Part shown: positions 18,011-26,917 of the stretch, one piece after another
Layout of the letters: each line of letters begins with the position of its first letter
How positions within the stretch are numbered: the first letter of the stretch is position 1
From: Streptococcus mitis
GTDB lineage: Bacteria > Bacillota > Bacilli > Lactobacillales > Streptococcaceae
Direction of reading: 5' to 3'
DNA: 44,786 nucleotides
NCBI RefSeq assembly: GCF_946190375.1
Contig: NZ_CAMIAF010000017.1
Location: 1-44,786, forward strand
Position numbers and translations under genes: made by a program
Notes under the pieces: model-generated
What the model saw: the letters and a program-made list of their open reading frames with translations, nothing else
Database searches by the model: none
Told to the model about the DNA's origin: nothing

Positions 18011-18977
18011 TTCTTACAACTCCTGCCCAACGAGAGGCTTCTTCTTGAATTTTCTTAGCTGCTCCGTAATACAAATCTTTTAGGATTTCTTCAACGGTTT
18101 CTTCTTTGGAAACAAGCCCTGCAATTTGACCTGCCATAACAGATCCACCATCCACATCTCCGTGAACAACCGCTTTGGCTAGAGCGCCCGCTCCCATTTG
18201 TTCAAAGATTTCCAAATCAGGATTTTCTTGTTTAAAGGCATCTTTCTCAGCTTTTTCAAAATCACGAGTCAACTGATTTTTAATCGCACGAACAGCATGG
18301 CCAAAGTGTTGTGCTGAAATCGTAGTATCAATATCCCTAGCTTTTAAAATTTTCGCCTTATAATTTGGATGGGCATTAGACTCTTTTGCAACGACAAAAC
18401 GAGTTCCAACCTGAACAGCCTCTGCACCTAGCATAAAGCCAGCAGCAGCACCTTCACCATCCGCAATCCCTCCTGCAGCAATAACAGGAATAGATACAGT
18501 TGCCGCCACTTGACGCACCAAGGTCATGGTTGTTAATTTACCGATATGCCCCCCGGCCTCCATTCCTTCTGCAATAACAGCATCCGCACCAATTTTTTCC
18601 ATTCGTTTAGCTAGGGCAACGCTTGGTACAACAGGAATAACTGTAATCCCTGCTTCATGGAAACGTTCCATGTATTTACCAGGATTTCCTGCCCCTGTTG
18701 TAACCACTTTGACGCCTTCCTCGATGACGAGATCTACAATATCTTCCACAAAGGGAGACAAGAGCATGATGTTAACACCAAAGGGTTTATCCGTTAACGA
18801 TTTGATCTTGTCAATATTTGCCTTGACAACTTCTTTAGGGGCATTTCCCCCACCGATAATCCCTAGTCCTCCAGCCTTGGAAACAGCCCCTGCCAAATCA
18901 CCATCAGCAACCCAGGCCATTCCTCCTTGAAAGATAGGATAATCAATATTCAATAATTCTGTAATACGCGTTTTCAT
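18003..18977 (-). CDS. fabK: Enoyl-ACP reductase II (FMN enzyme)
   Basis: FabK performs the last reduction of the elongation cycle. It is unrelated to FabI, and its FMN-dependent type explains the known triclosan tolerance of streptococci (established for the family). The 324-residue TIM-barrel protein starts with the DYPIFQGGMAWVAD segment and has the flavin-binding PVIAAGGIADG region. A FabT-type operator lies 47 nt upstream in the acpP-fabK gap. The ATG has GGAGG as ribosome site. Confidence 0.97.
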   Translation of the reverse strand: MKTRITELLNIDYPIFQGGMAWVADGDLAGAVSKAGGLGIIGGGNAPKEVVKANIDKIKSLTDKPFGVNIMLLSPFVEDIVDLVIEEGVKVVTTGAGNPGKYMERFHEAGITVIPVVPSVALAKRMEKIGADAVIAEGMEAGGHIGKLTTMTLVRQVAATVSIPVIAAGGIADGEGAAAGFMLGAEAVQVGTRFVVAKESNAHPNYKAKILKARDIDTTISAQHFGHAVRAIKNQLTRDFEKAEKDAFKQENPDLEIFEQMGAGALAKAVVHGDVDGGSVMAGQIAGLVSKEETVEEILKDLYYGAAKKIQEEASRWAGVVRND

Positions 18978-19023
18978 AGTGCCTCCATCGTTTCTTGCTT
19001 ACGTAATAGTTCGATACTGTCAT

Positions 19024-19040
19024 AATTTGAAAATCAAACT
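19024..19040. promoter_or_regulatory. FabT operator upstream of fabK
   Basis: AATTTGA-AAA-TCAAACT is a near-perfect 7-3-7 palindrome of the FabT box type. It lies in the 117-nt gap between acpP and fabK. FabT, encoded in the same cluster, is the known repressor of these genes in streptococci and uses long-chain acyl-ACP as co-repressor. The site would control fabK and downstream genes separately from fabT-fabH-acpP. Confidence 0.8.
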
Positions 19041-19094
19041 ATTGCCTAAACAAGAGGGAGCGGGTTTCCCTACTCCTTCTATCTTATATTCTGC

Positions 19095-19319
19095 TTATTT
19101 TGTTTGCTCTTCAACGTAGGCAACCAAGTCACCAACTGTTTTCAAGTCATCTTCTGCTTCGATTTGGATATCAAAAGCATCTTCGATTTCTGAGATTACT
19201 TGGAACAAGTCCAATGAATCTGCGTCCAAATCATCAAAAGTTGATTCAAGTGTTACTTCTGATGCGTCTTTTCCAAGTTCTTCAACGATAATTTCTTGTA
19301 CTTTTTCAAATACTGCCAT
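19095..19319 (-). CDS. acpP: Acyl carrier protein
   Basis: ACP holds the growing acyl chain on a phosphopantetheine arm. The 74-residue acidic protein carries the attachment serine at residue 35 in DADSLDLF. A weak GC-rich hairpin (about 19054-19075) follows the gene, before the FabT box. It could attenuate transcription into fabK and so help keep ACP message more abundant, but that is inference. Between fabH and fabK, as in other streptococci. Confidence 0.97.
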   Translation of the reverse strand: MAVFEKVQEIIVEELGKDASEVTLESTFDDLDADSLDLFQVISEIEDAFDIQIEAEDDLKTVGDLVAYVEEQTK

Positions 19320-19377
19320 GATAGGACTCCTTTAAAATAAATAGTTTTTTATAACAATGTGTTCACCACATGATTAC

Positions 19378-20352
19378 CTAAATTGTAAGAATGAGCGTGC
19401 CCCATGTCAAGCCTCCACCGAAGCCTGATAGTAGAACAGTCTGGCTACCATCTAAACGGATGAGGCCTTGTTCTACACACTCTGAAAGTAAAATCGGGAT
19501 ACTGGCTGCACTGGTATTGCCATATTCCATCATATTGGCTGGAAGTTTGTCTCGATCGACACCGATTTTTCTAGCCATCTTATCCAAGATACGGTCATTA
19601 GCCTGATGAAGTAGCAGATAATCCAAGTCTGTCGCCTCTATAGGAGATTCATCAATAGTCTGTTTGATAGACTTGGCTACATCCCGAATAGCAAAATCAA
19701 AGACTGCGCGCCCATCCATCTTCAAAAATGAATCTGCACTTTCTTGATCTGAAAATGGAGAATGCAAGCCTGAATGTCCATAGGTCAGACACTCGCTACG
19801 ACTCCCATCGCTATTGAGACTCTCTGCCAAGAAATGCTCTTGCTCGCTAGCTTCTAACAAGACACCACCAGCACCATCTCCAAACAAAACAGCTGTTGAT
19901 CGGTCTGACCAATCGACTGCTTTAGAGAGAGTTTCACTACCAATCACCAAGCCTTTTTGAAAGCGACCAGAAGCGATAAACTTTTCAGCAGTTGACAAGG
20001 CAAATACAAATCCACTGCAAGCCGCTGTTAGGTCAAAAGCAAAGGCCTTATTAGCACCAATATTGGCTTGGACACGAGCAGCTGTAGAGGGCATCATCGA
20101 ATCTGGAGTAATAGTAGCTAGAATGATAAAATCCAGCTCTTCTCCTGTGATTTCAGCTTTTGCCATCAGTTTCTGAGCAACCTCTGTAGCCAAATCACTA
20201 GTAGATTCTGTTCTTGAAATATGTCTTTGACGTATTCCCGTCCGACTTGAAATCCACTCATCATTGGTATCCATAATCTGGGCTAAATCATGATTTGTAA
20301 CCACTTGCTCTGGTACATAATGAGCAACCTGGCTTATTTTTGCAAAAGCCAT
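19378..20352 (-). CDS. fabH: Beta-ketoacyl-ACP synthase III
   Basis: FabH starts fatty acid synthesis by condensing acetyl-CoA (or branched primers) with malonyl-ACP. The 324-residue thiolase-fold protein has the Cys-His-Asn triad: Cys112 in TAACSGF, His249 in LLHQAND and Asn279 in YGNTSAAS. Its start shares a base with the fabT stop region, so fabT and fabH are coupled. No anomalies are seen. Confidence 0.98.
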   Translation of the reverse strand: MAFAKISQVAHYVPEQVVTNHDLAQIMDTNDEWISSRTGIRQRHISRTESTSDLATEVAQKLMAKAEITGEELDFIILATITPDSMMPSTAARVQANIGANKAFAFDLTAACSGFVFALSTAEKFIASGRFQKGLVIGSETLSKAVDWSDRSTAVLFGDGAGGVLLEASEQEHFLAESLNSDGSRSECLTYGHSGLHSPFSDQESADSFLKMDGRAVFDFAIRDVAKSIKQTIDESPIEATDLDYLLLHQANDRILDKMARKIGVDRDKLPANMMEYGNTSAASIPILLSECVEQGLIRLDGSQTVLLSGFGGGLTWGTLILTI

Positions 20353-20786
20353 TATTTCAAATCCTCCAAAAATTGATAAAGTTTAGTCAAACCTTTGCCC
20401 ATAACTTCAGTTTCTTCCTTACTCATACCGTCGATAATATTTTCGACCATGGCCTTGTGGAAGCGTTTATGCAGCCTATGAACCAAGCGACCCTTCTTTG
20501 TCAAATGCAGATGCACCACACGTCGATCCTGCTCTGAGCGAATACGTTCAATGTAACCCTTTCGTTCAAGATTATTCAAACTCGTCGTAACCGTCCCAAG
20601 AGTCACCATCAACTCTTTCGACACTTGACTTGGCGTCACGTCTGGGAATTTTCCAATTACATCGATTGTATGGACTTCTTTGATGGAGATATCCTTGAAA
20701 CGACTACCCCTCAAGCTAACTTCCTCGATAACGAGGACATTGTTAAATATAGATGTTAAATATTCATTAATTCGTTGGTAGTCCAA
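20352..20786 (-). CDS. fabT: MarR-family repressor of fatty acid synthesis FabT
   Basis: FabT is a winged-helix MarR repressor that senses long-chain acyl-ACP and shuts down the fab genes. I place the start at the TTG at 20786 (first residues [12 protein letters not shown], 144 residues). A longer reading starts from another TTG that overlaps the AGGAGG ribosome site. The DNA-binding helices are in the region [28 protein letters not shown] strong promoter and an imperfect FabT box lie just upstream, suggesting autoregulation. The rare TTG start may keep its level low. Confidence 0.95.
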   Translation of the reverse strand: MDYQRINEYLTSIFNNVLVIEEVSLRGSRFKDISIKEVHTIDVIGKFPDVTPSQVSKELMVTLGTVTTSLNNLERKGYIERIRSEQDRRVVHLHLTKKGRLVHRLHKRFHKAMVENIIDGMSKEETEVMGKGLTKLYQFLEDLK

Positions 20787-20810
20787 TCTCTTTTCCCTCC
20801 TTTTCAAAAA

Positions 20811-20827
20811 ACTTTCACAATCAAAAC
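20811..20827. promoter_or_regulatory. Imperfect FabT box in the fabT leader
   Basis: On the minus strand the sequence is TTTTGATTGTGAAAGT, an imperfect TTTGA-N3-TCAAA palindrome. It lies just downstream of the predicted fabT transcription start. Its position fits repression, but its mismatch makes it less certain than the fabK site. Confidence 0.5.
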
Positions 20828-20840
20828 ATTTGACAAAAGA

Positions 20841-20869
20841 ATTATATCAAACTTCAAAGAATGGTGCAA
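20841..20869 (-). promoter_or_regulatory. Promoter of fabT-fabH-acpP
   Basis: On the minus strand TTGCAC (20869-20864), a 17-nt spacer and TATAAT (20846-20841) form a near-consensus promoter in the 91-nt fabM-fabT gap. Confidence 0.78.
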
Positions 20870-20877
20870 GTATTTTC

Positions 20878-21663
20878 TTATTTTCCAGTAAATTTCGGTC
20901 TTCTTCTCTCCGAATGAGCCCGCACTCCCTCTTTGAAATCTTCTGTCTGGGCCAAGGATTTCTGTAGATTCAATTCTAAAGCAGCATAATCTTGCCAATC
21001 TTTGAATTGGCTCTCCCAGACCAACTTCTTAATGGCAGCATAGGAATTACTTGAACCACGTCTTAATTTTTTAAGAAGCTGTTCTCTCGTTTTTTCAAGT
21101 TTATCAGCTTCACAGACGCGGTAAACTAGCCCCCACTCCAGAGCTTTTTCTGCGGTCAAAGCTTCTCCTGTCATGGCTAATTGAGTAGCACGCGTCACAC
21201 CAATACTACGACTCAAGAGATGAATTCCTCCTGCATCCGGAGCCAAACCAACACCAACAAAGGCTTGTATAAACTTAGCCTTATCCGTTGCCAGACAGAA
21301 ATCTGCAGCAATAGCCATATTGGCTGCGGCACCTGCAACAGCCCCATCAACCTCCATCAAGACAGGTTTAGCAATTTGCTTGATTTTATAAGAAATCGTA
21401 TTGACCAGCTCTGCGATTTTCGTCAATGATGGAATATCATCCTCATCCACTGCTCGCTTCATCTCTACCAAATCTCCCCCAACGGAGAAGACCTTTCCCT
21501 TGGCATTAATCAAGATAAAATGCACAGCTGGATCCTCTTCTGCCAGAGTCAGAGATTCTAAAATCTCCTCACACATAGGAATATGAAAGCCATTCGCGAC
21601 CTCAGGACGATTCAAGGTAAGGATTGCCAAGTCCTCATCAAGCTGATAAATAATGTGTTCCAT
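20878..21663 (-). CDS. fabM: Trans-2-decenoyl-ACP isomerase
   Basis: FabM isomerises trans-2- to cis-3-decenoyl-ACP and so introduces the double bond of unsaturated fatty acids in streptococci, which lack FabA. The 261-residue protein has the crotonase fold, with an oxyanion-hole segment [13 protein letters not shown] and a second one at [14 protein letters not shown]. Sequence alone cannot exclude another enoyl-CoA hydratase. Position at the head of the fab cluster, next to fabT, makes FabM by far the best call. A BOX repeat occupies its 5' leader, and the ATG has AAAGGAG. Confidence 0.94.
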   Translation of the reverse strand: MEHIIYQLDEDLAILTLNRPEVANGFHIPMCEEILESLTLAEEDPAVHFILINAKGKVFSVGGDLVEMKRAVDEDDIPSLTKIAELVNTISYKIKQIAKPVLMEVDGAVAGAAANMAIAADFCLATDKAKFIQAFVGVGLAPDAGGIHLLSRSIGVTRATQLAMTGEALTAEKALEWGLVYRVCEADKLEKTREQLLKKLRRGSSNSYAAIKKLVWESQFKDWQDYAALELNLQKSLAQTEDFKEGVRAHSERRRPKFTGK

Positions 21664-21693
21664 CGGGACTCCTTTTTATTTTATAAGCAGTTT

Positions 21694-21799
21694 ATACTCT
21701 TCGAAAATCAAATTCAAACCACGTCAGCTTCGCCTTGCCGTACTCAAGTACTGTCTACGGCTAGCTTCCTAGTTTACTCTTTGATTTTCATTGAGTGTT
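21694..21799 (-). repeat. BOX element in the fabM leader
   Basis: About 106 bp with the conserved ends ATACTC-AATGAAAATCAAAG and TTCGAAGAGTAT and the core around CGGCAAGGCGAAGCTGAC, matching pneumococcal BOX repeats (boxA-boxC type). It lies between the predicted fabM promoter and the fabM ATG, 30 nt from the start. Confidence 0.9.
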
Positions 21800-21817
21800 A
21801 AATTATTTCATTGTCAA

Positions 21818-21846
21818 AGTATATCTTTTTTAAAATCAGAAAACAA
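21818..21846 (-). promoter_or_regulatory. Candidate promoter of fabM
   Basis: On the minus strand TTGTTT (21846-21841), 17 nt and TATACT (21823-21818). The sequence TTTGA-CAA-TGAAA just downstream resembles the imperfect fabT-leader box. Reported control of fabM in pneumococcus is, as I recall, outside FabT, so I do not call it an operator. Confidence 0.5.
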
Positions 21847-21920
21847 GAAAAAATCAACTGAAAGTGTCTCAGCCGATTAGAAAGGCTCGCTTTATACTAG
21901 AACGCATCTTATTTTCTTCA

Positions 21921-21949
21921 TTGAAAAAAGGCTTTCTTTCTGCTATAAT
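21921..21949 (+). promoter_or_regulatory. Promoter of the aspartokinase gene
   Basis: TTGAAA (21921-21926), a 17-nt spacer and TATAAT (21944-21949) lie about 30 nt before the ATG. No riboswitch-like leader fits in this space. Confidence 0.8.
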
Positions 21950-21978
21950 CGTATAAAATACTTACTTTAGGAGTTCTT

Positions 21979-23343
21979 ATGAAAGTTGTTAAATTTGGAG
22001 GTAGCTCTCTTGCCTCTGCTAGTCAATTAGAAAAAGTTTTGAACATAGTAAAAAGTGATTCAGAGCGCCGTTTTGTAGTCGTTTCTGCGCCTGGTAAACG
22101 CAATGCTGAAGATACTAAGGTTACGGATGCCTTGATTAAATACTACCGCGACTATGTTGCTGGTAACGATATTAGCAAGAGCCAAAACTGGATTATCGAC
22201 CGCTATGCTGCCATGGTTAGTGAATTGGGACTGAAACCAGCCGTTCTAGAAAAAATTTCAAAAAGTATTCGCGCCTTAGCCACTCTTCCTATTGATGAAA
22301 ATGAATTTCTCTACGATACTTTCCTAGCAGCGGGTGAAAATAACAATGCTAAATTGATCGCTGCCTATTTTAACCAAAACGGTATCGATGCACGCTATGT
22401 TCATCCTAGAGAAGCTGGGATTGTGGTAACGAGTGAACCTGGCCACGCTCGCATCATTCCATCAAGTTATGACAAGATTGAGGAATTGACAAATACAAAT
22501 GAAGTCCTTGTCATTCCTGGTTTCTTTGGAGTTACTAAGGAAAATCAAATCTGTACCTTCTCACGTGGAGGCTCAGACATTACAGGTTCTATTATTGCTG
22601 CCGGTGTTAAGGCAGACCTCTATGAAAACTTTACAGACGTTGATGGTATCTTTGCGGCTCACCCAGGCATTATCCACCAACCACACTCGATCCCTGAGTT
22701 GACCTACCGTGAAATGCGTGAGTTGGCTTATGCAGGATTCTCAGTCCTTCATGACGAAGCCCTTCTACCTGCCTACCGTGGAAAAATTCCTCTAGTTATC
22801 AAGAATACCAACAATCCTGATCATCCAGGTACTCGTATCGTTCTAAAACATAGTAGTGATGAATTCCCAGTAGTAGGAATTGCTGGTGACTCAGGCTTTG
22901 TCAGCATCAACATGTCTAAATACCTCATGAACCGTGAAGTTGGATTTGGACGCAAGGTTCTGCAAATCCTTGAAGACCTCAACATCGGTTGGGAACATAT
23001 GCCAACAGGTATCGACGATCTTTCTATCATTCTCCGTTCTCGCGAACTAACTCCTATCAAGGAAGAAGAAATCCTTCGTCAGTTGGTTCAAAAGGCTGAA
23101 GTAGATCATGCAGAAATCGAACACGACCTTTCTATCATTATGATTGTTGGAGAAAAAATGAAGAGTCATATCGGAGTAACTGCTACTGCTACACGTGCTC
23201 TATCTGAAAACAAGATCAATATCCAGATGATGTCTCAAGGTTCTAGTGAAGTTTCTATCATGTTTGTTGTCAATAAAGACCAAGAAAAAGCAGCAATTAA
23301 AGCCCTCTACAATGCCTTTTTCGGTGAAAGTAAGGAAGACTAA
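21979..23343 (+). CDS. lysC: Aspartate kinase (monofunctional)
   Basis: It phosphorylates aspartate, the first step toward lysine, threonine, methionine and diaminopimelate for the cell wall. The 454-residue protein has the amino-acid kinase domain with KFGGSS at 4-9 and FSRGGSDITGSI near 194, then two C-terminal ACT domains (about 310-454) that usually bind a feedback effector. No homoserine dehydrogenase domain is fused. The short leader leaves no room for a lysine riboswitch. The symbol follows the general family; some genomes name it thrA or ask. Confidence 0.93.
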   Translation: MKVVKFGGSSLASASQLEKVLNIVKSDSERRFVVVSAPGKRNAEDTKVTDALIKYYRDYVAGNDISKSQNWIIDRYAAMVSELGLKPAVLEKISKSIRALATLPIDENEFLYDTFLAAGENNNAKLIAAYFNQNGIDARYVHPREAGIVVTSEPGHARIIPSSYDKIEELTNTNEVLVIPGFFGVTKENQICTFSRGGSDITGSIIAAGVKADLYENFTDVDGIFAAHPGIIHQPHSIPELTYREMRELAYAGFSVLHDEALLPAYRGKIPLVIKNTNNPDHPGTRIVLKHSSDEFPVVGIAGDSGFVSINMSKYLMNREVGFGRKVLQILEDLNIGWEHMPTGIDDLSIILRSRELTPIKEEEILRQLVQKAEVDHAEIEHDLSIIMIVGEKMKSHIGVTATATRALSENKINIQMMSQGSSEVSIMFVVNKDQEKAAIKALYNAFFGESKED

Positions 23344-23345
23344 GC

Positions 23346-23717
23346 ATGGCTCAATCACTTAACAAAACAGTGCTTCTCAATACGACAGGAACTTCCTATC
23401 TCTCTATAGCTGGGAAAGTTGGGAAATTCCTTGTCGGAGATCAGGCTTTGGAATTTTACCCCGATGTCAATGTTGAACAATTTATCCAGATTCCTTGGAG
23501 CCATATCAACCAAATTGGAGCTAATGTTACTGGTCGCAAAATCAGTCGCCACTTCGAAGTCTTTACAGACAGAGGAAAATTCCTCTTTGCTTCAAAAGAC
23601 TCAGGTGCCATTCTCAAAATTGCTCGTGAAAAACTGGGCAATGACAAGGTCGTCAAGCTTCCGACCTTGATTCAGACAATTGGTCAAAAATTTAAAAATC
23701 TATTTGCAAAAAAGTAG
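23346..23717 (+). CDS. DUF956 family protein (ManO-like)
   Basis: This 123-residue protein belongs to DUF956, whose members are often called ManO and are found at the end of mannose PTS operons. Here it follows the aspartokinase stop by 2 nt and no PTS genes are in view. Composition is basic, without signal peptide or membrane segment. The segment IQIPWSHINQIGANVTGRKI resembles a PH-like fold by pattern, but function is unknown. The T-box promoter of serS begins inside its last codons. Confidence 0.85.
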   Translation: MAQSLNKTVLLNTTGTSYLSIAGKVGKFLVGDQALEFYPDVNVEQFIQIPWSHINQIGANVTGRKISRHFEVFTDRGKFLFASKDSGAILKIAREKLGNDKVVKLPTLIQTIGQKFKNLFAKK

Positions 23718-23732
23718 AAACTTTAGTATAAT
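23704..23732 (+). promoter_or_regulatory. Promoter of serS
   Basis: TTGCAA (23704-23709), a 17-nt spacer and TATAAT (23727-23732) overlap the end of the DUF956 gene and lead directly into the T-box leader. Confidence 0.75.
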
Positions 23733-23739
23733 CATAGCA

Positions 23740-23916
23740 ACGGATAAGTAGGTTATCTTCTTCTTTCAGAAAGTCTGCGGATGCTGCGAGCAGATAGGAG
23801 GGATAGGTGAAATTCTACCGTTAATAACAATTACATACACAATCAAGTGCACACCTGTGAAGTTGGATGGAACCGTGGCCCTGCCACTCCAACGCTTTGT
23901 CAGGTGTGCTTTTTTC
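23740..23916 (+). promoter_or_regulatory. T-box leader of serS
   Basis: This tRNA-sensing leader has a long Stem I ending near CTACCG (about 23820), a T-box core GGATGGAACCGTGG (23874-23887), and a terminator made by GCACACCTG (23849-23857) and CAGGTGTGC (23901-23909) with a T-run. The probable specifier triplet in Stem I is TCT (Ser), in the loop GAAATTCTACC. Uncharged tRNA(Ser) should favour the antiterminator and turn on serS. The triplet choice is inferred from the downstream gene and local layout. Confidence 0.92.
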
Positions 23917-23930
23917 ATAAAGGAGTTCTT

Positions 23931-25205
23931 ATGTTAGATATCAAACGCATTCGTACAGACTTTGATGCTGTCGCAGAAAAATTGGCTACACGTGGTGTAG
24001 ATGCTGCTATCTTGAATGAGATGAAAAAAATCGATGCTAAACGTCGTGACATCTTGGTCAAGGTTGAAACTCTCAAAGCAGAACGCAACACAGTTTCTGC
24101 TGAGATTGCCCAAGCCAAACGCAACAAGGAAAATGCAGATAACAAGATTGCTGCTATGCAAAATCTATCTGCTGAGGTTAAAGCCTTGGATGCTGAATTG
24201 GCAGAAATCGATGCTAAATTGACAGAATTTACCACTACTCTTCCAAATATCCCAGCTGACAGCGTTCCTGTTGGAGCTGATGAAGATGACAATGTGGAAG
24301 TTCGCCGTTGGGGGACTCCGCGCGAGTTTGACTTCGAACCAAAAGCTCACTGGGATCTTGGTGAAGACCTTGGTATTCTTGACTGGGAACGCGGTGGTAA
24401 GGTAACAGGCGCTCGCTTCCTCTTCTATAAAGGTCTCGGTGCTCGTTTGGAACGTGCCATCTACAACTTTATGTTGGATGAACATGGCAAGGAAGGCTAT
24501 ACTGAAGTCATCACTCCTTACATGGTTAACCACGATTCTATGTTTGGGACTGGTCAATATCCAAAATTCAAGGAAGATACTTTTGAACTCAGCGACAGCA
24601 ATTATGTCCTTATTCCTACAGCTGAAGTTCCTCTAACAAACTACTACCGTGATGAAATCCTTGACGGTAAAGACCTGCCAATCTACTTCACTGCTATGAG
24701 TCCATCATTCCGTTCTGAGGCTGGTTCAGCTGGTCGTGATACGCGTGGCTTAATTCGTTTGCACCAATTCCACAAGGTTGAAATGGTCAAATTTGCCAAA
24801 CCAGAAGAATCTTATGAAGAATTAGAAAAAATGACAGCCAACGCTGAAAACATTCTTCAAAAACTCAACCTTCCATACCGTGTCGTTGCGCTCTCTACTG
24901 GAGATATGGGCTTCTCAGCTGCTAAAACTTACGACTTGGAAGTATGGATTCCAGCGCAAAATACCTACCGTGAAATCTCAAGCTGTTCAAACACAGAAGA
25001 TTTCCAAGCCCGTCGTGCCCAAATCCGTTACCGTGATGAAGCAGATGGCAAGGTAAAATTACTCCACACCTTGAACGGTTCTGGACTTGCAGTTGGACGT
25101 ACAGTAGCTGCTATTCTTGAAAACTACCAAAATGCAGATGGTTCTGTGACCATCCCAGAAGCACTTCGTCCATACATGGGTGGAGCTGAAGTCATCAAAC
25201 CATAA
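23931..25205 (+). CDS. serS: Seryl-tRNA synthetase
   Basis: SerRS charges tRNA(Ser) with serine. I place the start at the ATG at 23931 ([18 protein letters not shown], 424 residues) with AAAGGAG upstream. A longer frame runs back into the T-box terminator and is not coding. The N-terminal coiled-coil arm (about 30-100) holds the tRNA long arm. Class II motif 2 is near [17 protein letters not shown] and motif 3 near [17 protein letters not shown]-box leader controls it. A bidirectional terminator follows. Confidence 0.98.
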   Translation: MLDIKRIRTDFDAVAEKLATRGVDAAILNEMKKIDAKRRDILVKVETLKAERNTVSAEIAQAKRNKENADNKIAAMQNLSAEVKALDAELAEIDAKLTEFTTTLPNIPADSVPVGADEDDNVEVRRWGTPREFDFEPKAHWDLGEDLGILDWERGGKVTGARFLFYKGLGARLERAIYNFMLDEHGKEGYTEVITPYMVNHDSMFGTGQYPKFKEDTFELSDSNYVLIPTAEVPLTNYYRDEILDGKDLPIYFTAMSPSFRSEAGSAGRDTRGLIRLHQFHKVEMVKFAKPEESYEELEKMTANAENILQKLNLPYRVVALSTGDMGFSAAKTYDLEVWIPAQNTYREISSCSNTEDFQARRAQIRYRDEADGKVKLLHTLNGSGLAVGRTVAAILENYQNADGSVTIPEALRPYMGGAEVIKP

Positions 25206-25207
25206 AA

Positions 25208-25241
25208 ATAAGGTTTAGCTATTTCTAGCTAGACCTTTTTT
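25208..25241. terminator. Bidirectional terminator between serS and the TDT transporter gene
   Basis: A 12-bp stem (AAGGTTTAGCTA with TAGCTAGACCTT, one G-T pair), a 4-nt loop and a T-run lie right after serS. It includes the end of the convergent gene. Confidence 0.82.
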
Positions 25242-26128
25242 CGTAACCAATTCAGATAAGCGCCTAATACAAAGAATAAAATAGTTAGGCATATAATAGT
25301 TTCAGCCAATACCAAATAATCCAAAAATGGAAGTTTCAAGAGCCCCTGAGCCATCTTGAGCGAAGTAGCTGTGATAATAGTTGGGAAGGTGAGGGCTGAG
25401 AAGGCTGGTTGAAAACCTTGTTTTAAAATATTGGGCAGGCGAGTCAAAACAAAGAAAAAGAAGGATTGGGAAGCCAAGAGCATGACAATCAAGACCCAAG
25501 TCGGTAGGCTAGCTCCTCCAACCCGAACTAGAGAAGCCAAAAGCAATGAGAAAGGAGCACAGTAAATCCCTTCTTGTCCAAGCATGGCTAGTGGGAGTGG
25601 ATGTTTCTTTAAATCGCTATAAATAAGCGGGTAGAGATAGAAGGTTAGGAGAAACCCAAAACTCAAGGTTGCATAGGCGATTTCGATGATACCGACAAGA
25701 GGATAGGTCAAAGCTGCCACTGCTATCCCAACATAGAGAACCGTCCAGCTTGGAGTCGCATGAACCCTCCGCCCTGGACAAGCAAACTTGATGGTAAAAC
25801 CAGCAATCAAGGCCAAATCCAAGAGAAATGAAAACCACCAGAGTCCTTGCGCTACCAAAGGAAGATGAGAGAAGACGCGAAAGACATAAGTCGATAAAAT
25901 CATCCCAGCCATGGGAAAGGTGGCCATTCCTGACAAAAGAGGAGACTTGGTCAATTCTTGCTTGGTTTCCTTCCAATTAAAGAGATGCAAAATCAGAAAG
26001 TAAATCCACAAAATCAAACCTGTCAGACTAAAAAGATGGGACAGAACCGGCAATGTATCTAAAACGAGATTTCCAGCTCCTGCCAAACCTAGCAAACAAC
26101 CAGAAAATACCAAGGGGAGTTTTTTCAT
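25229..26128 (-). CDS. TDT-family (TehA/SLAC1-like) transporter
   Basis: This is an integral membrane protein of about ten segments, 299 residues from the ATG at 26128 (MKKLPLVFSGCLLGLAGAGN). A longer reading from a TTG overlaps the GGAGG ribosome site and is not used. FPMAGMIL and the general pattern match the tellurite-resistance/dicarboxylate transporter (TDT) family of channel-like proteins. The substrate cannot be told from the sequence; relatives carry anions such as malate, sulfite or nitrate. The gene stands alone and shares a terminator with serS. Confidence 0.85.
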   Translation of the reverse strand: MKKLPLVFSGCLLGLAGAGNLVLDTLPVLSHLFSLTGLILWIYFLILHLFNWKETKQELTKSPLLSGMATFPMAGMILSTYVFRVFSHLPLVAQGLWWFSFLLDLALIAGFTIKFACPGRRVHATPSWTVLYVGIAVAALTYPLVGIIEIAYATLSFGFLLTFYLYPLIYSDLKKHPLPLAMLGQEGIYCAPFSLLLASLVRVGGASLPTWVLIVMLLASQSFFFFVLTRLPNILKQGFQPAFSALTFPTIITATSLKMAQGLLKLPFLDYLVLAETIICLTILFFVLGAYLNWLRKKV

Positions 26129-26187
26129 CCTAACCTCCAATAATCATGTTAGTTTCAGTATAGCATAAAAGCGCTTAAATGAGGGGA

Positions 26188-26223
26188 TAAAAAATGAAGT
26201 CCGATTATTTTAGACTTCATTTT
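26188..26223 (-). terminator. Terminator of the AhpD-like gene
   Basis: AAAATGAAGTC pairs with GACTTCATTTT across an 11-nt loop, with a T-run on the minus strand after the stop of the gene at 26238. Confidence 0.75.
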
Positions 26224-26237
26224 TACTCAGATATGAA

Positions 26238-26786
26238 TTAAGCATAAGGTTGCAATTCTGGGTTAATTGGGGTATTAGCTAGATTGTTGGCATAGTTACA
26301 GAGGCTTGCTAGGCTGACACCAAGAACCACATCCAAGGCATTTTGTTGGGTGTAGCCAGCTTCTAGAAACTCAGCCAAGGCTTCATCTCCTACACGACCC
26401 TTGGTATTGATAACTGCCAAGGTAAACTTAGCTAGTGTGTCCAATTTAGGATCTGTTTCGATTGGAGTACGATTGCGAAGGGCTTGCAGCAGATCATCGT
26501 TCATCTGGATTTGTTTAATTGAAAAGGCTGTGTGACCTGCGACGCAGAAGGCACAACCATTGGTCACGGCAGCTGTGATTTGCACTACTTCGCGCTCAAC
26601 GGGTGTCAGGCTGTTGCGACGGTTGATAGCTCCGACAGTACGGTAAGCCTCTAAAGCAGTCGGTGCATTAGCCAAGAGACCGATTAGGTTGGGAATATAG
26701 CCATTGTTATCTTTTTCTACTGTTTCAAGAACTTCTTTCACTTCTGCTGGCGCTGATTCTACTGTATGAATTGTAAATGTTGTCAT
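26238..26786 (-). CDS. Carboxymuconolactone decarboxylase/AhpD-like protein
   Basis: This is a 182-residue helical protein of the CMD/AhpD family. The redox motif CAFC (Cys78, Cys81) with His85 lies in TNGCAFCVAGH, the arrangement of alkylhydroperoxidase-type thiol proteins. The likely role is peroxide defence or another thiol-disulfide reaction in the cytosol, but substrates are unknown. I prefer the ATG at 26786 (MTTFTIHTVESAPAEV), 7 nt after AGAGG; the ATG just before it is almost as good. The gene stands alone with its own terminator. Confidence 0.85.
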   Translation of the reverse strand: MTTFTIHTVESAPAEVKEVLETVEKDNNGYIPNLIGLLANAPTALEAYRTVGAINRRNSLTPVEREVVQITAAVTNGCAFCVAGHTAFSIKQIQMNDDLLQALRNRTPIETDPKLDTLAKFTLAVINTKGRVGDEALAEFLEAGYTQQNALDVVLGVSLASLCNYANNLANTPINPELQPYA

Positions 26787-26885
26787 CATAAAACCTCTTT
26801 TCATGTTGTTGAAATCTAGTCTATCACAGATTCTATACCGTGTATAATATATATTTTAAATTGCACTGATAGAAATTTTTTATGA

Positions 26886-26914
26886 CAGCAAAAAATCACA
26901 CGCGATGTGTGATT
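26886..26914 (-). terminator. Terminator of the AGCS symporter gene
   Basis: On the minus strand AATCACAC pairs with GTGTGATT across a 5-nt loop, followed by a T-run, just after the gene's stop codon. Confidence 0.75.
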
Positions 26915-26917
26915 CCA

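Noticed and set aside
23847-23930. 28 extra residues at the N-terminus of SerRS
   Set aside because: This stretch is the T-box core and terminator. The SD and the conserved protein start place translation at 23931.
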